Shown: piece by piece, positions 1-8,176 of the stretch
How positions within the stretch are numbered: position 1 is the stretch's first letter
Layout: each line of letters opens with the position of its first letter
Source: an uncultured Eubacteriales bacterium
GTDB taxonomy: Bacteria; Bacillota; Clostridia; Lachnospirales; Lachnospiraceae
DNA length: 64,000 nucleotides
Assembly: GCA_900548855.1 (NCBI GenBank)
Contig: URMF01000004.1
Span: forward strand, 48,556-112,555
Reading direction: 5' to 3'
Made by a program: the position numbers and the translations under genes
The notes under the pieces: model-generated
What the model saw: the letters and a program-made list of their open reading frames with translations, nothing else
Told to the model about the DNA's origin: nothing
Database searches by the model: none

Positions 1-1221
1 TTTCCGGTTCAGCTTCTGATGGTGGCAGTTGCCATTGGAACCGGAGTCGGTACAAATGCGCTTCTTGCAAAAAGCTTAGGACAGAGAAACCAGAAAAAGG
101 CAAGTGAGGTTGCCGGAAATGCAGTATTTCTGGGTATTATAATCTGTATTATATTTATTTTATTCGGGTTTGCCGGAGTGCCGGTCTATGTTAATTCTCA
201 GAGTGCCGGGGGAGCCATCAGCGAAACGGTGCTTTTGATGGCAATTGATTACCTGCAGATTTGCTGCTGTATTTCCGTGGGAATCATTTTCTTCTCTGTT
301 TTTGAGAAGATGCTTCAGGCGACAGGACGGTCCTTGTATTCAACAATTGCACAGATTACAGGTGCAGTCGTAAATATTGTACTTGACCCGATATTGATTT
401 ATGGCTGGCTTGGCTTCCCAGAGATGGGGGTCAAGGGTGCGGCATATGCCACGGTTGCAGGACAGATTGTATCCGCAATTCTGGTACTGGTATTCCATCT
501 GAAGCTGAATACGGAAATTGATAAAAACCCTAAATATATGAAACCATCATGGGCAATTATCAGGGAAATATATGCAATTGGACTTCCGGCTATCATTTCC
601 CAGGCACTGCTTACGGTTATGACCTATGGCTTAAATATTATTCTGGGAAAGATTAAGGGTGTTGGAGAAAATGTGGTAACGGTATATGGGCTTTACTGTA
701 AAATTCAGCAGCTTATTATTTTTGCTGCGGTGGGATTAAGGGATGCCATTACACCGATTGTTTCCTTCAATCAGGGTATGCGGAACAAAAAGCGTGTAAA
801 AGAGGGTATCCGGTATGGTCTTATTTACACCGCCATCCTTATGGCTTTGGGTCTTATTATCATAGAAGTGTTTGCCAAACCCTTGACAGGCTTTTTCTCA
901 CTGTCGGATATGACGTATGATTTCTGTGTCGGCTGTATGCGGATTGTCTCTCTGGCATTCGTTTTTGCCGGGTTAAATATTGCTTTGCAGGGGATATTCC
1001 AGGCACTGGAATGCGGTATCGAATCTCTGGTGATTTCAATTGGGAGACAGGTGCTGTTCATACTGCCGGTTGCGTGGATTTTTGTACAGTTTATTGACAG
1101 TGCAGCAAATGTATCCATAGTATGGTGGACATTTCTGATTGGTGAGGCAATCACGTTAATTTGTGGAATTTTCATGTATATCCGGGTATCAGAAAAGAAG
1201 ATAAGCGTATTAGAGGATTAG
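1..1221 (+). CDS. MATE family multidrug/cation efflux transporter (5' end missing)
   Basis: The reading frame is open from base 1, so the gene begins upstream of the window; about 406 codons are visible, against a family norm near 450. The product is a polytopic membrane protein with many hydrophobic helices and glycine/proline-rich segments typical of MATE (multidrug and toxic compound extrusion) exporters, for example the GTGVGTNALLAKSLGQR segment near the visible start, which matches the conserved loop after the first helices. MATE proteins use Na+ or H+ gradients to expel drugs or metabolites. The substrate cannot be told. It ends at TAG 1219-1221 and converges on mntP, with a shared terminator between. 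Confidence 0.88.
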   Translation, partial: FPVQLLMVAVAIGTGVGTNALLAKSLGQRNQKKASEVAGNAVFLGIIICIIFILFGFAGVPVYVNSQSAGGAISETVLLMAIDYLQICCCISVGIIFFSVFEKMLQATGRSLYSTIAQITGAVVNIVLDPILIYGWLGFPEMGVKGAAYATVAGQIVSAILVLVFHLKLNTEIDKNPKYMKPSWAIIREIYAIGLPAIISQALLTVMTYGLNIILGKIKGVGENVVTVYGLYCKIQQLIIFAAVGLRDAITPIVSFNQGMRNKKRVKEGIRYGLIYTAILMALGLIIIEVFAKPLTGFFSLSDMTYDFCVGCMRIVSLAFVFAGLNIALQGIFQALECGIESLVISIGRQVLFILPVAWIFVQFIDSAANVSIVWWTFLIGEAITLICGIFMYIRVSEKKISVLED

Positions 1222-1259
1222 CTTATCTGTTCCCTATATTAAAAACAGGGTGAGGCGGG

Positions 1260-1291
1260 CTGCCATCACTGGAATTATCCAATGATGGCAG
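1260..1291. terminator. Bidirectional hairpin terminator between MATE gene and mntP
   Basis: Arms CTGCCATCA (1260-1268) and TGATGGCAG (1283-1291) pair perfectly, with a further TGG/CCA pairing inside, and the hairpin lies between two convergent genes. It probably stops transcription from both sides; the T-run is weak. Confidence 0.7.
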
Positions 1292-1293
1292 TC

Positions 1294-1851
1294 TTACAAT
1301 AATCCCAAGCCGTCTAACAGAATCTTTGTACCGATTATAATTAAAATAATTCCGCCGCAAAGCTCAGCCTTAGACTGGTACTTGGTACCGAAAATACTTC
1401 CGATTTTTACACCGATTGCGGACAGGATAAAGGTGATGATACCGATAAAAGAGACTGCCGGTATAATCTGCACCTTTAAAAAGGCAAAAGTTACCCCTAC
1501 GGCAAGAGCATCTATACTGGTGGCGATGGCAAGTAGAAACATGGATTTAACAGTCATGGAAGCATCCAGATGCTCCTCTTTTTCAAAAGCTTCCTTTATC
1601 ATATTTCCGCCGATAAGCACTAACAGGATAAAAGCAATCCAGTGGTCATAGGCTGTAATCATGTCAGCAAAAAAGCTTCCTAGAAAATATCCAATCAGGG
1701 GCATGAATGCCTGAAATCCGCCAAACCAGATACCGGCAATACACATGTGTTTTGGGGTGATTTTTCCAAGAGATAATCCCTTACAAATTGATACTGCAAA
1801 TGCATCCATTGAAAGTCCAATGGCGAGTATAAAAAGTTCTGTAATTCCCAT
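1294..1851 (-). CDS. mntP: Manganese efflux pump MntP
   Basis: The 185-residue product is a small six-helix membrane protein of the MntP (formerly YebN) family, which exports Mn2+ and protects against manganese overload. The start GITELFILAIGLSMDAFAVS and a second, related half around residues 100-130 (ATSIDALAVGVTFAF) are the internally duplicated segments with the conserved aspartates of the family. The ATG at 1851 is chosen because AAAGGAGA sits about 10 bases before it; an ATG 22 codons upstream lies within the leader. The leader carries a Mn2+-type riboswitch and a sigma-A-like promoter, which independently supports the function. Confidence 0.92.
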   Translation of the reverse strand: MGITELFILAIGLSMDAFAVSICKGLSLGKITPKHMCIAGIWFGGFQAFMPLIGYFLGSFFADMITAYDHWIAFILLVLIGGNMIKEAFEKEEHLDASMTVKSMFLLAIATSIDALAVGVTFAFLKVQIIPAVSFIGIITFILSAIGVKIGSIFGTKYQSKAELCGGIILIIIGTKILLDGLGLL

Positions 1852-1903
1852 ACGCTCTTTTTCTCCTTTTTTGTGGTTATAATAGGTGAGTGCGAAACGC
1901 CAT

Positions 1904-1940
1904 AAAAAAGGACCCATAGACAGCCTGACCGCTGTCCATG
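1904..1940 (-). terminator. Expression-platform terminator of the mntP riboswitch
   Basis: On the minus strand CATGGACAGC (from 1940) pairs with GCTGTCTATG (to 1915), followed by GGTCC and a run of six T (1909-1904). The 5' arm overlaps the 3' strand of the riboswitch P1 helix, so the two folds exclude each other: a ligand-stabilised P1 would prevent termination and switch mntP on. Confidence 0.78.
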
Positions 1941-2086
1941 AGTCTCATCATTCATATCAATAGCCGGATGAAAGTTATACCGGGTGCCGCACTGCAGGAA
2001 TAATTGTAAATAAATAAGTGCTACATGGGCTCCATTATGTCGATATAACTATACGCTGTGTGCGCATCGATTACTCCCTCTAAACA
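1933..2086 (-). promoter_or_regulatory. yybP-ykoY-type Mn2+ riboswitch upstream of mntP
   Basis: Read on the minus strand, P1 forms between TGTTTAGAG (2086-2078) and CTCATGGACA (1942-1933) with one bulged A. It is followed immediately by GGAGTAATCGATG, which matches the conserved loop after P1 in the yybP-ykoY class, and closed by GATGAGA before the 3' strand. ATCGATG can also pair with TATTGAT to make P2. The element starts two bases after the predicted transcription start and precedes a manganese exporter, the classic partner. Recognised by eye; no covariance model was run. Confidence 0.75.
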
Positions 2087-2094
2087 TTAATGGG

Positions 2095-2123
2095 ATTGTA
2101 TCATAATGATAAAAAATTATCAA
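2095..2123 (-). promoter_or_regulatory. Sigma-A-type promoter of mntP
   Basis: On the minus strand TTGATA (2123-2118), a 17-base spacer, then TACAAT (2100-2095). Predicted start is near 2088, just before the riboswitch P1 helix. Confidence 0.7.
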
Positions 2124-2304
2124 GTAGGTTTTCGGAAAGCTGTGATTTTATACCGGCTTTGAGGTTTGTTTTAGAGGATACAAACAGTGTTTCATTTTCT
2201 TATACAAAAATGGATTTATATGTGATACAATCATTCATATGCTTTGGAGGCGGCGATTTCCAAAAGAAAAAACGAAACGGATAGAAAAGGGAGAGTCAGT
2301 TGTA

Positions 2305-3639
2305 ATGAATCCAATGGTTAGTATTATTATACCAATATACAATGCGGAGAAAAGTTTGCGGCGGTGTATAGAAAGCGTTTTGAAACAGCAATATAAAAAT
2401 TTTGAATTGATTTTGGTAGATGATGGAAGCAGTGATTCCTCCGGCGTAATTTGTGACGAATATGGAGAAAAAGAGCAGCGGATTCGGGTTATACATAAAG
2501 AAAATACAGGGGTATCTGACAGCCGGAACATTGGCATTTCAACAGCAGAAGGGGAATATATCCAGTTTCTGGACAGCGATGACTGGATTACTCCGGAAGC
2601 CACAGGGCTGATGGTGCGCATGGCAGAAGAGCATCACTGTGATATGGTTATTTCAGATTTTTACCGGGTGGTTGGAGAGCGGGTATCCCATAAGGGTGAC
2701 ATCCCGGAGGAGGGAGTTCTTTCCAGGGTGGAGTTTGCCACATATATGCTGGAAAAGCCGGCGGATTTTTATTACGGAGTATTGTGGAACAAGCTTTATA
2801 AACGGAAGCTTATTGAAAATCACCAGCTCCGCATGGATAAGGATATCAGTTGGTGTGAAGATTTTATGTTTAATTTGGAATATATCCGCCATATTGAACA
2901 GGTATATGTGTCAAGGGTGCCGTTTTATTATTACGTGAAGACAAAGGGTTCCCTGGTCAATCATAATATGGGCATGTCCAAAACGGTTCAGATGAAGCGG
3001 ACGGTGTTCCAGTGTTATAATGCATTTTGCAAGGATATTTTTGATGAGGATGACTACGAAAAAAATCGCATTTATGTATACCGTTTTTTGGTGGATGCGG
3101 CGGCGGATGGAATTGTTCCCCCGACGATTCTTCCGGGAACATTTAAGCTTGGCAGTGAGCGTATACAGGTGAGTGTAGATGCTATAGACGGGGAAGGACT
3201 GCTGTTGGATTTATACAGGGAGCGTAAGCTGTTAGACCGCCGTCTGCAGATTGTAGCACTGAAAAATGAATTGACACTGGTAGAGATGAAGCTGATTCTG
3301 TATCTTTCCCAATCTTATAAGAAGTTTGATTTAGACGAGGCTTCTGAGGTATTAAGTGTCTCAAAAAGGGAAATGCGCAGAGCGGTTTCAAAGCTGGAGA
3401 CGAAGAAGCTGATAGAGATAACGGAGCAGAAGGGAAAGAGGGCTAAAGAGGAAAAGGATTTGGAGCATATAACGGAGATTACACTTTTGCCGCTGACAGA
3501 AGCCATTTTAAAAGACCTGGTAGAGGAAAATAACCGGATGGAACAGATGAAGCTGTCAGGTTTCAGTGCGGAAGAGCTGGAGCAATACGCGCTATTGTCG
3601 GAGCGGGTAAAGCAGAATATCCGGAATTCGTTAAAATGA
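2305..3639 (+). CDS. Family 2 glycosyltransferase fused to a C-terminal MarR-like winged-helix domain
   Basis: The 444-residue product begins with a GT-A fold glycosyltransferase family 2 domain (about residues 1-220): MVSIIIPIYNAEKSL, the VDDGSSDSS nucleotide-binding loop, and QFLDSDDW with the metal-binding acidic cluster. Such enzymes move a sugar from a nucleotide-sugar to a polysaccharide or wall acceptor at the inner membrane face. From about residue 325 the sequence changes to a helix, then a helix-turn-helix (LDEASEVLSVSKREMRRAV), a basic wing and a long C-terminal helix pair, the order found in MarR regulators. ATG 2305 is chosen for AAGGGAGAG about 10 bases upstream; an extended -10 (TGaTACAAT, 2223-2231) may drive it. 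Acceptor and sugar are unknown. Confidence 0.82.
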   Translation: MNPMVSIIIPIYNAEKSLRRCIESVLKQQYKNFELILVDDGSSDSSGVICDEYGEKEQRIRVIHKENTGVSDSRNIGISTAEGEYIQFLDSDDWITPEATGLMVRMAEEHHCDMVISDFYRVVGERVSHKGDIPEEGVLSRVEFATYMLEKPADFYYGVLWNKLYKRKLIENHQLRMDKDISWCEDFMFNLEYIRHIEQVYVSRVPFYYYVKTKGSLVNHNMGMSKTVQMKRTVFQCYNAFCKDIFDEDDYEKNRIYVYRFLVDAAADGIVPPTILPGTFKLGSERIQVSVDAIDGEGLLLDLYRERKLLDRRLQIVALKNELTLVEMKLILYLSQSYKKFDLDEASEVLSVSKREMRRAVSKLETKKLIEITEQKGKRAKEEKDLEHITEITLLPLTEAILKDLVEENNRMEQMKLSGFSAEELEQYALLSERVKQNIRNSLK

Positions 3640-3708
3640 TTTTGCATCCTGGATGTATATTGGAGATACATGCATATAATAAAAAGTCATGAGGAAAGGG
3701 ATGGGAGC

Positions 3709-4758
3709 ATGGGAAGAAAGGCAACAATGTTTGCGATACTGGCAGCAGCATTTTATGCAGTCAATATACCGCTTTCAAAGCTTTTGATGGCACATATTGA
3801 GCCGACGATGATGGCTGCATTTTTATATCTGGGTGCCGGAGCGGGCTTGCTGGTATATAGTTTTATTTGTAAAATGCTGGGAAAAGAGACGGTGAAGGAG
3901 CCCCTGACCAGAAAGGAACTACCATACACTGTAGCAATGGTGGTGCTGGATATTATTGCGCCAATCCTGCTGATGTTCGGAATTACGAAAACCAATTCTG
4001 CAAATGTTTCCCTGCTTAATAATTTTGAAATTGTGGCAACTACATTAATTGCATTTTTTATCTTTAAAGAAGTAATATCAAAAAAGCTGTGGCTGGCAAT
4101 TGTCCTGGTGACAGTGGCAAGTATTATTCTTGGATTGGAAGGCACCGGAAGCTTTTCCTTTAATGCAGGCTCATTACTGGTGTTAGGTGCCTGTATCTGC
4201 TGGGGTTTTGAAAACAACTGCACGAAAATGCTGAGCAGTAAAAGTTCCATTGAAATTGTGATGATTAAAGGATGTTTTTCCGGCTTGGGAAGCCTGGTGA
4301 TTGCACTGTTGACCGGGGAGCAGATTCCCGGAATAAAATGGATTTTTGCAGTTCTGATTTTGGGTTTTGTCGCCTATGGTTTGAGCATTGATTTCTATAT
4401 TATGGCGCAGAAAGAGCTGGGAGCGGCTAAGACCAGTGCTTATTATTCAATTGCCCCGTTTTTGGGGGTGGCATTCAGTGTATTGTTGCTGGGAGAACGA
4501 CCGGAGCTTCAATTTTTTGTGGCATTGGCAATTATGGTGGTGGCTACGGTGCTCATGATAAAGGATACGATTACGTTACAGCATACCCATGAGCATGCGC
4601 ATACCCATACTCATGAACACAGGCACGGAGATTTGGTGCATACTCATGAACATGCCCATTATCATACCCATACCCATGTACATGAGGGAGACGAAGAATT
4701 GCATACCCATCATCATAAGGATTTGGAGGGACATAATCATATGCATGCAGTTTTATAA
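3709..4758 (+). CDS. EamA/DMT-family transporter with histidine-rich C-terminal tail
   Basis: The 349-residue product has two EamA repeats (about ten membrane helices), as in the drug/metabolite transporter superfamily that moves small metabolites across the inner membrane. The last ~58 residues are hydrophilic and carry 23 histidines in HxH runs such as HTHEHAHTHTHEHRH, a pattern known to bind Zn2+, Ni2+ or Co2+. ATG 3709 follows GAGGAAAGGG by about eight bases and fits better than an ATG 13 codons upstream. The gene stands alone before a terminator. The tail suggests metal sensing or a metal-complex cargo, but that is inference. Confidence 0.85.
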   Translation: MGRKATMFAILAAAFYAVNIPLSKLLMAHIEPTMMAAFLYLGAGAGLLVYSFICKMLGKETVKEPLTRKELPYTVAMVVLDIIAPILLMFGITKTNSANVSLLNNFEIVATTLIAFFIFKEVISKKLWLAIVLVTVASIILGLEGTGSFSFNAGSLLVLGACICWGFENNCTKMLSSKSSIEIVMIKGCFSGLGSLVIALLTGEQIPGIKWIFAVLILGFVAYGLSIDFYIMAQKELGAAKTSAYYSIAPFLGVAFSVLLLGERPELQFFVALAIMVVATVLMIKDTITLQHTHEHAHTHTHEHRHGDLVHTHEHAHYHTHTHVHEGDEELHTHHHKDLEGHNHMHAVL

Positions 4759-4771
4759 GTTTTATAAGAGG

Positions 4772-4797
4772 ACCGTTGGATTCAGCGGTTTTATTTT
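4772..4797 (+). terminator. Rho-independent terminator after the DMT transporter
   Basis: ACCGTTG (4772-4778) pairs with CAGCGGT (4783-4789) with one G-T wobble, followed by TTTATTTT. Confidence 0.6.
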
Positions 4798-4840
4798 GCT
4801 TTATCCGGAATAATTTGACTGATGCAGGAGGAAACAGACT

Positions 4841-5716
4841 GTGTTAAAAAAAGGAAATCAAGTTGGTATTGTGTGCTGCTCTAACGGACAGGAACCAGAA
4901 CAGGAGAGAATCATTCAACAGTTGATAGAAAAATTGCAGGGGCTGGGTTTAAAAGCAATCCGTTCTCCTTATTTATATATAAAAGAGGGAACTGTATTTA
5001 GCGGCACTGTCATACAGCGGGCAGCGGCACTGATGGATTTTTATCAGGACTCAGGTATTGCAGCGATTTTTGATATTTCCGGTGGTGATGTGGCGAATAT
5101 GATTCTGCCATATCTGGATTATGATGTAATAGCTCAAAATCCTAAACCATTCTGGGGATATAGTGATTTAACTACCATTTTGAATGCAATTTATACTAAA
5201 ACCGGAAACAGAGGCGTTCTTTATCAAGTTAAAAATCTTGTATGGGATGAAAGTGGAGTACAGTATAATCGTTTTAAACAGCAGATAGACTGTGCGGGGA
5301 CGGATGCTTCTTTATATGGGATTTCATACCGGTTTCTGCAGGGAACTTCTATGGAGGGTACTGTCGTGGGAGGAAACATCCGTTGTTTTCTTAAACTGGC
5401 GGGTACAGAATATTGGCCTGACCTTACCGGCAAGGTTCTGCTGCTGGAGGGACTGGGTGGTGGTGTTGCCCAGTATGCTGCTTATCTGGCTCAATTGAAG
5501 CAGCTTCATGTATTCGGACAGGTGTCTGGTATTCTTTTGGGAACCTTTATTCAGATGGAACGGGAACACCAGACGCCGACAGTAGAGGATATGCTTCTCG
5601 GTTTGCTGCATGAATCCGAGCAGGAGAGTATACGGCAGCTTCCGGTTGCCAAGACCTGTGAAATTGGTCATGGAACGGATTCCAAAGCAATAGAAATCGG
5701 AGCAGAATTGAAATAG
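4841..5716 (+). CDS. Peptidase S66 family LD-carboxypeptidase
   Basis: The 291-residue product matches the S66 family, cytoplasmic serine peptidases that remove the terminal D-Ala from muramoyl-tetrapeptides in murein recycling; related members (MccF-like) cleave microcin-type nucleotide conjugates. The expected Ser-Glu-His triad is visible: S108 in FWGYSDLT, E203 in LLLEGLGGG and H277 in CEIGHGTD. The ISGGD segment near residue 80 is also a family hallmark. The start is GTG at 4841, preceded by CAGGAGGAAAC. Length is slightly below the usual 300-340. LdcA-like versus MccF-like activity cannot be decided here. Confidence 0.82.
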   Translation: MLKKGNQVGIVCCSNGQEPEQERIIQQLIEKLQGLGLKAIRSPYLYIKEGTVFSGTVIQRAAALMDFYQDSGIAAIFDISGGDVANMILPYLDYDVIAQNPKPFWGYSDLTTILNAIYTKTGNRGVLYQVKNLVWDESGVQYNRFKQQIDCAGTDASLYGISYRFLQGTSMEGTVVGGNIRCFLKLAGTEYWPDLTGKVLLLEGLGGGVAQYAAYLAQLKQLHVFGQVSGILLGTFIQMEREHQTPTVEDMLLGLLHESEQESIRQLPVAKTCEIGHGTDSKAIEIGAELK

Positions 5717-5748
5717 GAACTGCTGAAGAATGAGATTGTGGGGTAAAT

Positions 5749-6024
5749 ATGGTAAGTGTTGCAATAAGAATCATAATTATATATTTATTAGCTGTGAATC
5801 TGGTGAGCTTTGCCTTAATGGGCATTGATAAGAGAAAAGCAATTAAGCATGTATGGAGAGTTCCGGAGACTGCTTTATTTTTGTCTGCAATACTTGGGGG
5901 AAGTATCGGAGCATGGCTTGGAATGTACACCTTCCGGCACAAGACAAAACATCTTCGGTTTGTAGTGGGGATTCCGTTGATTTTTGTGCTGCAGATAGGG
6001 ATTATTTGTATGATATTGTCTTAA
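5749..6024 (+). CDS. DUF1294 family small membrane protein
   Basis: The 91-residue protein has two to three membrane helices. The central segment with a tryptophan-arginine-x-proline-glutamate motif (WRVPETALF), LGGSIGAWLGM and FRHKTKHLRF is characteristic of DUF1294 (YdgC-like) membrane proteins, whose function is not established. It starts at ATG 5749, 33 bases after the S66 peptidase, and may be co-transcribed with it. Confidence 0.8.
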   Translation: MVSVAIRIIIIYLLAVNLVSFALMGIDKRKAIKHVWRVPETALFLSAILGGSIGAWLGMYTFRHKTKHLRFVVGIPLIFVLQIGIICMILS

Positions 6025-6069
6025 ATTCTTTTATTAACACTTATTTTACAAGAAGAGGAGGTATACTTT

Positions 6070-6162
6070 ATGATTACCGGAGTGATAAGGGCGAAATCAA
6101 TTGGAGCGATTTCTAAAAGAGCAGCAGTGGTTTTAAGAAGGTTAATAATGTATGCTGGATAA
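6070..6162 (+). CDS. Possible 30-residue basic peptide
   Basis: A short frame, ATG 6070 to TAA 6160-6162, follows AAGAGGAGG at 6052-6060 with a 9-base spacer. The product (about 30 residues, beginning MITGVIRAKSIGAISKR) is strongly basic, has no acidic residue and could form an amphipathic helix. It lies 18 bases before the next gene, which has its own AGGAGG site, so it could be a leader peptide, a translational coupler or a small membrane-active peptide. There is no homology evidence; the ribosome site is the main support. Confidence 0.4.
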   Translation: MITGVIRAKSIGAISKRAAVVLRRLIMYAG

Positions 6163-6180
6163 ACTATCAGGAGGAAACAC

Positions 6181-6855
6181 ATGGATAATACGATTAATAA
6201 TGAGTTACAGAAGCCGGAAGTACAGATAACGAATCAAACAAAGGGATTCCATTATATATATGTAATTTCTTTGCTGTATGTCTTATCCATTTATCTGGTA
6301 CCGGTTATTGTTTTTACTTTAACTTCAAAGGATATAAAAATAGCAGATAAATTATTTGGGATACCTGTCATAATAGGAATTGTAAATTGTATTGTTTCTA
6401 TTAAATGCTGCAGACCGGGAAACCGTATCGTGTTACTAAATGCAACCGTATTAATTAAATATGCATTAATCCCATTTTTTATATTTAACGGATGTGTAAG
6501 TATAATTCTCTTATTGTTTACGTTTGTTCCGGTTCCGTTCATGATATTTGTAGGGCCTGCTGGTTTTATTCTTTTATCAGTTGTGGGCTGGTTTGTATTG
6601 GTGTCAGGGGCACCGATTACCATTTCTTATCTGCGTGTATCTGCAAAGGAAAAGATGCGTCCCAAAGCTATGGTAATCCTACATTCCCTGTTACAGTTTT
6701 TCTTTGTGGTTGATGTGATTGATGTGATGGTATTGACCTTAAAAGAAAGAAAATGGAAAAAGCTGACAATAACCGTTATTATTTTACTGGGGATTTTTGT
6801 ATTGCTAATGTTGATACTTTTGGTATTGGCAATTATAGGTATACTGCGTAGATAA
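6181..6855 (+). CDS. Hypothetical polytopic membrane protein
   Basis: The 224-residue protein starts at ATG 6181 behind CAGGAGGAAACAC. After a ~25-residue hydrophilic N-terminus there are about six hydrophobic segments (near residues 28-48, 55-75, 86-104, 108-140, 155-180 and 195-220), ending in a short basic RR tail. I recognise no family motif. It is preceded by the 30-residue basic ORF and followed by a non-coding stretch with a palindromic repeat. Confidence 0.65.
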   Translation: MDNTINNELQKPEVQITNQTKGFHYIYVISLLYVLSIYLVPVIVFTLTSKDIKIADKLFGIPVIIGIVNCIVSIKCCRPGNRIVLLNATVLIKYALIPFFIFNGCVSIILLLFTFVPVPFMIFVGPAGFILLSVVGWFVLVSGAPITISYLRVSAKEKMRPKAMVILHSLLQFFFVVDVIDVMVLTLKERKWKKLTITVIILLGIFVLLMLILLVLAIIGILRR

Positions 6856-7014
6856 AAGACATGTTCGTTTTGCTGCTTTGCTCCTTGCTGAAAAGGAAGG
6901 GCTCATTAAGTATGACGCGAAAAATGGGTTTAAGCATATGGATAACAAGTGTAAATAATTAACAAGTGTTATCCGATATACACATCAGGAAGGCGATTAT
7001 CTAAATGAAAGCAT

Positions 7015-7222
7015 AGGCAATTGCGAAATTCATTATTTCAAAATGTAAATTGTGCAAATATAACAAATTTATGTTTGTAGGACATTTGAGAATGTCAGTG
7101 CTTAGCGAGGTGTTTTCGAGCTTAGCACTGCTGCATTCTCAACTAAGTGCAAACGGTCCGGAAAACATATTTGTTATATTTGTACAATGTTCGGCTTCAA
7201 AAACAGAGTTTCGCAATTACCT
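7015..7222 (+). repeat. Palindromic MITE-like element, copy A
   Basis: A 208-base element starts AGGCAATTGCGAAA and ends TTTCGCAATTACCT, imperfect terminal inverted repeats of about 14 bases. Inner segments are also inverted (GCAAATATAACAAAT with ATTTGTTATATTTGTAC; GAGAATG...AGTGCTTAG with CTTAGCACT...CATTCTC), so the whole element can fold into one long branched hairpin. A second 208-base copy lies at 13134-13341 in the opposite orientation and a short derivative at 10391-10438. It has no open reading frame, so it would be non-autonomous. The ~155 bases before it (6856-7014) show no gene I can support. Confidence 0.8.
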
Positions 7223-7253
7223 AAAATAAAGCAATTAGGAAGGAGATATGATT

Positions 7254-8105
7254 ATGTCAGTAAACATAGCAGCCTATTCTACCAGTACATCATTCATACA
7301 GGGAGGTAGCAAAAACGCATCAGCAAAGCCTGTTTGGAATCCGAATAAGGTATATAAATATCTTGAGGATATGAATGATGGCTTTCAAAATTATAAAAAA
7401 CAAGCCGTTTCCTATTATTCCTCACTGATTTCAAAGCAGGATGGAGACGGTTCTATGAGTGTGGAAGAACTAAAAAAACAAATCAGTGAATGGTTTCCGG
7501 AATATACTTTGACGGATTCGGAGCCGTCAAAGGTGGTTGCGGGAAAATATTATCTTTATATTGACGATTCGCAGCTTGGGAAAATGGCATCGGATTCGAA
7601 TTACCGTGCAAAGGTATATGGTCTTATGGACAGTGAATTGCAAGGGAAAAAAGGATATACATTGCAGTATAGTGATGGGAGAAATGTGACATCCCATTTA
7701 ACGGGAAGTATTTTTTCCTTATCAGAGAAAAATAGACAATATGCCGGTGCGGATGGGATTCCCTATTTGGGAAGCTGTACTTCCGACCATCCATTTTCTT
7801 CCTCCGAATCCCATGCACAGGTGAGAAGCATGAGTTTTCTTTATGATAATGTGAATCCGGCAAAGTCTGCAGCAAAAAGTAGAAAAGCGGCTGCGACAAA
7901 GGCCGCAGAAAAGGTGGCAAAGAAAAAAGCAGCAAAAAAGGTATCGGAGAAGAGGGCTGCTAAAAAGGCAGAAGAAAAGAAAGCCGCAGAGAAAAAAATG
8001 GAAGAAAAAAAGGCGGAAGCCCAAAAAGAGGAAGTGCTTCAAAGAGAGAGAAATTTTGAAGAGCAGTTGTGGCAGGAACAGACACATTTTGATAGGATGG
8101 TATAG
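7254..8105 (+). CDS. Lachnospiraceae-type protein of unknown function with Lys/Ala-rich coiled-coil tail
   Basis: The 283-residue product has a globular N-terminal part (to about residue 200, beginning MSVNIAAYSTSTSF) and a tail of roughly 60 residues made almost only of Lys, Ala and Glu (AAKKVSEKRAAKKAEEKK), which should be a long charged helix. From memory it resembles DUF6033-type proteins, without known function. The ATG at 7254 is preferred over one at 7248 because GGAAGGAG then lies about eight bases upstream. No signal peptide or membrane helix is seen, so it is probably cytoplasmic. The mobile element copy A ends 31 bases upstream and may supply or interrupt its promoter. Confidence 0.7.
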   Translation: MSVNIAAYSTSTSFIQGGSKNASAKPVWNPNKVYKYLEDMNDGFQNYKKQAVSYYSSLISKQDGDGSMSVEELKKQISEWFPEYTLTDSEPSKVVAGKYYLYIDDSQLGKMASDSNYRAKVYGLMDSELQGKKGYTLQYSDGRNVTSHLTGSIFSLSEKNRQYAGADGIPYLGSCTSDHPFSSSESHAQVRSMSFLYDNVNPAKSAAKSRKAAATKAAEKVAKKKAAKKVSEKRAAKKAEEKKAAEKKMEEKKAEAQKEEVLQRERNFEEQLWQEQTHFDRMV

Positions 8106-8130
8106 ATTTAAATGGATTATAATACAGTTA

Positions 8131-8160
8131 CAGGCAGTTCAATTGGGATTGGACTGCCTG
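8131..8160. terminator. Hairpin between convergent genes
   Basis: CAGGCAGTTCAA (8131-8142) pairs with TTGGACTGCCTG (8149-8160) with one G-T wobble; it separates the gene ending at 8105 from the minus-strand DUF3892 gene. Confidence 0.65.
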
Positions 8161-8176
8161 TCTGTACTTCGTTTTA

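Noticed and set aside
6860..6958. Protein-like stretch (AALLLAEKEGLIKYDAKNG) in the gap after the hypothetical membrane protein
   Set aside because: It has no start codon or ribosome site and is too short; possibly a gene relic but not supportable.
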